From: Methylibium sp.
Lineage (GTDB): Bacteria > Pseudomonadota > Gammaproteobacteria > Burkholderiales > Burkholderiaceae_C
Assembly (NCBI RefSeq): GCF_013817345.1
Contig: NZ_JACDCW010000016.1
Span: 1 to 51,975 of the forward strand
Length of the DNA stretch: 51,975 nucleotides
Direction: 5' to 3'
Shown: piece after piece, positions 45,937 to 51,975 of the stretch
How the letters are laid out: every line of letters starts with the position of its first letter
Position numbering within the stretch: the first letter of the stretch is position 1
The notes under the pieces: generated by a model
The model's database searches: none
Told to the model about the DNA's origin: nothing
Seen by the model: only the letters and a program-made list of their open reading frames with translations
Translations under genes and position numbers: made by a program

Positions 45937-46104
45937 GGGGCTGCGCAGCAGCCGCTGTGGCGGAACACCGCTGCGCCGGCAGGCGGTGCGATTTGTAGAA
46001 TCGATTATTCCACGCGCCTCCTCGCTGGCGATCGCAGTCTTGCGTTTCGAACTGCTTGCGCGCGGATCCTTCAGCCTTTTCGACCGCACGCCGCGGTCCC
46101 TGCC
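45937..46104. promoter_or_regulatory. Divergent promoter region of lptD and amgK
   Basis: 168 bases between divergent genes. TAGAAT at 45996-46001 is a candidate -10 for amgK; the reverse strand shows an AT-rich patch around the same place. No further feature is clear. Confidence 0.35.
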
Positions 46105-47172
46105 GTGACTGCATCCTCCCTTCCCTTGCGCTGGACCGATACAGAGCGCGAGAGCGCCTTCAAAGCCTGGCTCGTGGCCTTGCCCGACGAGCTCGGCCTG
46201 AATGCCGACAGCCTGCGCGTGGCCAGCGCCGATGCGAGCTTTCGACGCTACCTGCGGCTGGACAGCGAGCAAGGCCCGCGCATCGTGATGGATGCGCCTC
46301 CCGCGCACGAAGACTGCGGGCCGTTCGTGAAGATCGCGGCGCTGCTGCGCTCCGGCGGCCTCGACGCCCCCGAAGTACTGCACTGGGACCGCGAGCACGG
46401 TTTCATGCTGCTCGGCGACTTGGGCAACACCACCTTCCTGACGGCGCTGGCCGGACGCGACGCGCGAGCGGCCGCCCCGCTCTATCTCGCCGCGATCGAC
46501 GCCCTGGTGAAACTGCAGTGCATCGGCGCCGCCGAAGCCCGGGCCGCCGGCGTGGCCGACTACGACCGAGCGCTGCTGCGGCGTGAACTCGATCTCTTCC
46601 CCGACTGGTACATCGGGAAACACTGTGGCCGCACCTCGAGCGACGCGGAGCGCGGACAGCTGGAGCGTGCGTTCGAGCTGATCCTCGACGCCTGCACGGC
46701 GCAGCCGGGTGTGCTGGTGCACCGCGATTACCACTCGCGCAACCTGATGCTGAGCGGCGGTGAAAGCGCGGCCCCCGGAATCCTGGACTTCCAGGACGCG
46801 GTATGGGGCCCGATCACATACGACATCGCCTCACTGCTGCGCGACGCCTACATCGAGTGGGACGAGGACGTCCAGCTCGACTGGGCCGTGCGCTACTGGG
46901 AGCGCGCGCGCAAGGCCGGCCTGCCGGTCGATGCGGACTTCGGCGCGTTCTGGCGCGACTTCGAATGGATGGCGCTGCAGCGCCACCTCAAGGTGCTGGG
47001 CATCTTCGCGCGCTTGTCGCACCGCGACGGCAAGCACGGCTACCTGCGCGACCTGCCGATGGTGTGGCGCTACGCCCACCGCGTGGCCAGCCGCTACGCC
47101 GGCCTGCAGCCGCTCGCCCTCTTGCTCGAAGACCTGGCGGGCACCGAGCGCCGGACCGGCTACACGTTCTGA
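46105..47172 (+). CDS. amgK: N-acetylmuramate/N-acetylglucosamine anomeric kinase AmgK-like phosphotransferase
   Basis: 355-residue kinase with the aminoglycoside-phosphotransferase fold. The catalytic loop is VLVHRDYHSRNLML (His206, Asp208, Asn213) and the metal-binding motif GILDFQDAVWGP (Asp228). This variant, divergent from lptD, is AmgK, which phosphorylates the anomeric carbon of recycled cell-wall amino sugars in Pseudomonas and relatives. There the uridylyltransferase gene murU follows directly; here the next gene is a LysR regulator on the other strand, so murU is missing at this site. Start GTG 46105 was chosen; the frame upstream overlaps lptD's signal region. Confidence 0.85.
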   Translation: MTASSLPLRWTDTERESAFKAWLVALPDELGLNADSLRVASADASFRRYLRLDSEQGPRIVMDAPPAHEDCGPFVKIAALLRSGGLDAPEVLHWDREHGFMLLGDLGNTTFLTALAGRDARAAAPLYLAAIDALVKLQCIGAAEARAAGVADYDRALLRRELDLFPDWYIGKHCGRTSSDAERGQLERAFELILDACTAQPGVLVHRDYHSRNLMLSGGESAAPGILDFQDAVWGPITYDIASLLRDAYIEWDEDVQLDWAVRYWERARKAGLPVDADFGAFWRDFEWMALQRHLKVLGIFARLSHRDGKHGYLRDLPMVWRYAHRVASRYAGLQPLALLLEDLAGTERRTGYTF

Positions 47173-48167
47173 AGCGCCGGCGTGGCCCCGGCGGCGACGG
47201 CGGGCGCTTCGGTGAGCTGAGTCTCGCAACCGGCCGCCAGCAGCCACGGGTCGCGATCTTCGCCGCCGAAGGTTTCGATTAGGAAATCGACGAAGGCGCG
47301 CGTGCGTACCGGGATGTGCTGGCGCGTCGGCAGCGCCGCATAAAGCATGACGCTGAACACAGTCCACTCCGGCAACAAGCGCACCAGCGCACCTTCGAGC
47401 AGCGCCTCTTCAGCCACGAAACTGGGCAGCCCGGCGATGCCGAGGCCGGCCAGCGCCGCGGCGTAGTGGGTATCGACATGATGGGTGTGCAGAGCCGAAG
47501 GCCGCGGCACCACGCGGAAGACTTCGCTCGGCTCGCCGCCCGCTCCGGCGCTGCGCCGGAAGGTCAGTTCACGGGGGCGTGACGCACCGGCCGGCAGCAG
47601 CGCAACATGGCTGCCAAGGTCGCGCGGATGCTCCGGCACCTCGCGGCGCAGCAGGTATTCGGGCGCCGCGCAAAGGATCCCTTCCGATCGTGCCAGCCGG
47701 CGCGCAATGAACTCCCCCTGCAGCGGCGCGTCGACCATGAGGATGGTGACGTCCTGGCTCTCGTCGACCGCCTGCACCGCCCCGGGCACGGTCAGCTCGA
47801 GCGACACCTTCGGGAAGCGGGCATGAAAGCGCGGCAGGTGCTTGGCGATCTGGTGCACCGCGAAGGCCGGTGGCACCAGCACTCTGACCAGGCCGCGCGG
47901 TTCGCGCCCGGCGCTGCTGGCCAGGGCCTCGGCTTCGTCGACGTGCGTGAGGATCTGCCGGGCTTTCTCGAGATAGGCTTCGCCGATGTCGGTGAGTGCC
48001 AGGCGGCGCGTGGTGCGGTTGATCAGGCGCGCGTCGAGGTGGTCTTCGAGTTCGGCAATGTGCCGGGTCACCGCGGCGGGCGACAGGCGCAGCGCGGTGG
48101 CCGCGCCGTTGAAGCTGCCGGCCTCGATGACGGCGGCGAACACGCGCATCGCTCGCAATTGGTCCAT
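47160..48167 (-). CDS. LysR-family transcriptional regulator
   Basis: 335-residue regulator: N-terminal winged helix MDQLRAMRVFAAVIEAGSFNGAATALRLSPAAVTRHIAELE (read in parts) with the LysR helix-turn-helix, followed by the effector-binding domain. Most resembles the AaeR/DmlR-type group that ends with RTRAFVDFLIE. Its 3' end overlaps the end of amgK by 13 bases; its 5' end is divergent from rsmE. It is not adjacent to an obvious target operon, so its regulon is unknown. ATG 48167. Confidence 0.9.
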   Translation of the reverse strand: MDQLRAMRVFAAVIEAGSFNGAATALRLSPAAVTRHIAELEDHLDARLINRTTRRLALTDIGEAYLEKARQILTHVDEAEALASSAGREPRGLVRVLVPPAFAVHQIAKHLPRFHARFPKVSLELTVPGAVQAVDESQDVTILMVDAPLQGEFIARRLARSEGILCAAPEYLLRREVPEHPRDLGSHVALLPAGASRPRELTFRRSAGAGGEPSEVFRVVPRPSALHTHHVDTHYAAALAGLGIAGLPSFVAEEALLEGALVRLLPEWTVFSVMLYAALPTRQHIPVRTRAFVDFLIETFGGEDRDPWLLAAGCETQLTEAPAVAAGATPALQNV

Positions 48168-48256
48168 GGCGCGATGATGCCGTGAACCGACGGCGGCGCG
48201 CGCGTGCGCCGCGGCACTCGGGCACACTGCCCGCCTCGCCACTGACGCCCGCTACT

Positions 48257-49003
48257 GTGCCCGCTTTGCCACGCTTTCACGTCGATCTGCCGCTCGCGCC
48301 GGGTCTCGAGGCTGCGCTACCGGCGGCCGCCGCGCGCCACGTGCAGGTGCTGCGGCTGCAGCCGGGCGATGCAGTCCTGCTGTTCGATGGCGGCGGTGCC
48401 GACTGGTCGGCCGAGCTCCTGCAGATCGGCCGCAGCGTCGTACAGGTCCGCGTCGGTGCGTCGCAGGCGGTGGATTGCGAACTGCCCATGGCGGTCACGC
48501 TGGCGGTCGGCATGCCGGCCAACGAGCGCATGGACTGGCTGATCGAAAAAGCCACCGAGCTCGGCGTGGCCGAGATCCAGCCGCTGGTCTGCGAGCGCTC
48601 GGTCCTGCGCTTGAGCGGCGAGCGAGCTGGCCGCAAGCTGACGCACTGGCAGGGCGTGGCGAGTGCCGCCGCCGAGCAATGCGGCCGCGCACGCCTGCCG
48701 ACGCTGCAGCCGGTGCGCTCGCTAGCCGAATGGCTGGCCGCACCGGCGGCTGCGCCTGCGAGCGCGCGCTTCGTCCTCAGTTTGTCCGAAGGCACGCAAC
48801 CCATTGCCGAGGCGCTCGGTCCCGCCGTGCGAACGGGCTCGGCGCTGGTGTTTCTGAGCGGACCCGAAGGCGGGCTCAGCCCCCGGGAAGAGGCCGCCGC
48901 GCTGGGCGCCGGTCTGCAGCCCGTGACGCTGGGCCGGCGCGTGCTGCGCGCCGAGACGGCGCCACTGGCGGTGCTGGCTGCATTGGCGGCGCTGTGCGCT
49001 TGA
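48257..49003 (+). CDS. rsmE: 16S rRNA (uracil(1498)-N(3))-methyltransferase
   Basis: 248-residue SPOUT-class methyltransferase modifying U1498 of 16S rRNA. The N-terminal PUA-like domain shows RFHVDLPLAPG and RHVQVLRLQPGDAVLLFDGGG; then MDWLIEKATELGVAEIQPLVCERSV (in parts) and the knotted SAM site LSGPEGGLSPREEAAAL and GRRVLRAETAPLAVLAAL. GTG 48257 is favoured because RsmE proteins start within a few residues of RFHV; an in-frame ATG at 48182 would add 25 low-complexity residues. Confidence 0.94.
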   Translation: MPALPRFHVDLPLAPGLEAALPAAAARHVQVLRLQPGDAVLLFDGGGADWSAELLQIGRSVVQVRVGASQAVDCELPMAVTLAVGMPANERMDWLIEKATELGVAEIQPLVCERSVLRLSGERAGRKLTHWQGVASAAAEQCGRARLPTLQPVRSLAEWLAAPAAAPASARFVLSLSEGTQPIAEALGPAVRTGSALVFLSGPEGGLSPREEAAALGAGLQPVTLGRRVLRAETAPLAVLAALAALCA

Positions 49004-49153
49004 GGTGTCGCGCCTCTGATCGCAAGGGGCTGTTTCCGCACGCACGACCCCGTGCCACGCAAGGCTGAGCGGTATCGCGCCGCCGACCTGGGTTAGTCAG
49101 CGCAACGCCGGCGGGTCGCCGCTCGACGGCAGCCCGGCGGCTTCCAATGAACT

Positions 49154-49174
49154 AGGCCCGCACGCAGCGGGCCT
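49154..49174 (-). terminator. Hairpin downstream of atpC
   Basis: AGGCCCG (49154-49160) pairs with CGGGCCT (49168-49174) around a 7-base loop in the 191-base gap between the converging rsmE and atpC. The T-run is weak on the atpC strand, so termination is likely but not textbook. The rest of the gap holds nothing recognisable. Confidence 0.5.
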
Positions 49175-49194
49175 GTGTCGGTGGATAAGCGCGC

Positions 49195-49611
49195 TTACTT
49201 CTTGCGGAATCTGCGCAGCGCCGCGATCTGCGCCGCCATGGCGGCGAACTCGCTTTGCGCCTTGGCGAAGTCGATGTCGCTCTTCGCGTTTTTCATCGCG
49301 TCTTCCGCGAGCTTCTTGGCTTCGCCCGCCTTGGCTTCGTCGAGGTCCTTGCCACGGATGGCGGTGTCGGCCAGCACGGTGACCGAGCCCGGCTGCACCT
49401 CGAGGATGCCACCGGCCACGAACACGAACTCTTCCTCGCCCGTGTCGGCACGCTCGATGCGCACCGCACCCGGCCGGATGCGGGTGATCAGCGGCGTGTG
49501 GCGCGGCAGGATGCCGAGTTCGCCGTTTTCGCCCGGCAGGGCGACGAACTTCGCCTCGCCGGAGAAGATGGACTCTTCGGCGGAGACGACGTCGACTTTG
49601 AGGGTGGCCAT
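49195..49611 (-). CDS. atpC: ATP synthase epsilon subunit
   Basis: 138-residue F1 subunit, an N-terminal beta sandwich ([20 protein letters not shown], then [31 protein letters not shown]) and C-terminal helices ending in RRFRKK. Rotates with gamma and can inhibit ATP hydrolysis. ATG 49611, 9 bases after the atpD stop region. Last gene of the atp operon. Confidence 0.97.
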   Translation of the reverse strand: MATLKVDVVSAEESIFSGEAKFVALPGENGELGILPRHTPLITRIRPGAVRIERADTGEEEFVFVAGGILEVQPGSVTVLADTAIRGKDLDEAKAGEAKKLAEDAMKNAKSDIDFAKAQSEFAAMAAQIAALRRFRKK

Positions 49612-49620
49612 GCGCGCCCC

Positions 49621-51069
<1,449 letters not shown>

Positions 51070-51954
51070 TCAGACCGCTGCGGCGCCCGCGACGATCTCG
51101 GACAGTTCCTTGGTGATCGCGGCTTGGCGGGTCTTGTTGTAGATCAGCTTGAGCTCGGCGATCACGTTGCCGGCGTTGTCGGTGGCAGACTTCATCGCCA
51201 CCATGCGGGCCGACTGTTCGGAGGCGATGTTCTCGGCCACCGCCTGGTAGATCAGCGCCTCGGTGTAGCGGACCAGCAGCTCGTCGATCACCGTGGCCGC
51301 GTCGGGCTCGTAGATGTAGTCCCAGCTGTGGTTCGCGCTGCCCGGCGCGGGCGCGTCGGCCGTCATGGCCTCGGCCGACAGCGGCAGCAACTGCTGCACC
51401 ATGGGCTCCTGCTTCATCGTGTTGATGAAGCGCGTGTAGCACAGGTACACGGCCGAGAGCCTGCCTTCGGCATAGGCGTCGAGCAGTACCTTGACCGGGC
51501 CGATCAGCTTGTCGAGCGAGGGCTTGTCGCCGAGCTGGGTGGCGTGCGAGACCACCTTCGCGCCGATGCGGTTGAGGAAGCCCAGGCCCTTGTTGCCGAT
51601 CGCCACCGCTTCGGACTTGACGCCCTGGCCCTCCAGCTCACGGAGCTTGGCGGTCACGGCGCGCAGCACGTTGGTGTTCAAGCCGCCGCACAGGCCCTTG
51701 TCGGTCGTCACCACGATGAAGCCGGCGGTCTTGGCGCCCTCGCTCTTCACGAGGAAGGGATGCCTGTACTCCGGGTTCGCCTGCGACAGGTTGGCCGCCA
51801 TGTTGCGGATCTTGTCGCTGTAGGGCCGGGCCGCGCGCATGCGGTCCTGCGCCTTGCGCATCTTGGCGGCGGCGACCATCTCCATGGCCTTGGTGATCTT
51901 CTTGGTGTTCTCGACACTCTTGATCTTGCCGCGTATTTCCTTGCCGACTGCCAT
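51070..51954 (-). CDS. atpG: ATP synthase gamma subunit
   Basis: 294-residue central stalk subunit. [38 protein letters not shown] (in parts) is the classic N-terminal coiled coil, [12 protein letters not shown] follows, and the C-terminal helix ends with [28 protein letters not shown] (in parts). ATG 51954 with AAGGAAC upstream at the window edge. atpA is presumably just outside the window. Confidence 0.97.
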   Translation of the reverse strand: MAVGKEIRGKIKSVENTKKITKAMEMVAAAKMRKAQDRMRAARPYSDKIRNMAANLSQANPEYRHPFLVKSEGAKTAGFIVVTTDKGLCGGLNTNVLRAVTAKLRELEGQGVKSEAVAIGNKGLGFLNRIGAKVVSHATQLGDKPSLDKLIGPVKVLLDAYAEGRLSAVYLCYTRFINTMKQEPMVQQLLPLSAEAMTADAPAPGSANHSWDYIYEPDAATVIDELLVRYTEALIYQAVAENIASEQSARMVAMKSATDNAGNVIAELKLIYNKTRQAAITKELSEIVAGAAAV

Positions 51955-51975
51955 GAGCGTGTTCCTTGGCTTGTG

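Overview
The window is about 52 kb of very GC-rich DNA with dense, mostly housekeeping coding content. Protein similarity and gene order (glnE divergent from yhdP; ptsN-hprK; fur / bamE-dapB; leuS-lptE-holA; thiL-pgpA-pncC; lptD-surA-rsmA; an atp operon) point to a betaproteobacterium of the order Burkholderiales, most likely near the Rubrivivax/Leptothrix/Methylibium-type lineages. This placement is an inference from remembered gene order, not a search. I see no rRNA, tRNA, CRISPR array, prophage or insertion sequence.

Layout. 1-4.6 kb: the 3' part of pepP, an orphan HipB-like XRE regulator with a dyad at its start, a tartrate/D-malate dehydrogenase-type enzyme, and a UbiH-like monooxygenase. 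4.8-14.5 kb: a nitrilase-family amidase and the giant AsmA-like protein YhdP, divergent from glnE; then a rhombosortase-type intramembrane protease converging on rfaE2. 14.5-21.1 kb: the most unusual block. It holds a di-iron ferritin/acyl-ACP-desaturase-like protein, a CarH/LitR-type B12-binding MerR regulator, an exported glutathione peroxidase, an FAD amine-oxidase-like protein, a DUF1365 protein and a cyclopropane-fatty-acid-synthase-family methyltransferase. Together they look like a light- or singlet-oxygen-responsive membrane lipid remodelling locus.

21.1-31 kb: corA with a potentially structured leader, hpf with an intrinsic terminator, ptsN, hprK, fur, bamE, dapB, leuS, lptE and holA. 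31-40 kb: ghrA, then pncC, pgpA and thiL, a G-rich palindromic repeat, a FixL/FixJ-like two-component system and the divergent malic enzyme gene maeB. 40-41.2 kb: a barnase/barstar pair followed by a small ORF and a strong bidirectional terminator. 41.2-52 kb: rsmA, surA and lptD (no pdxA between surA and rsmA), amgK without murU, a LysR regulator, rsmE, and atpC-atpD-atpG of the ATP synthase operon, which runs off the right edge.

The strongest candidate for an under-described system is the LitR-centred lipid/oxidative block (14.77-21.09 kb). Secondary points are the exported barnase with its inhibitor, the orphan HipB-like regulator that seems to have lost its toxin, and the folded corA leader.
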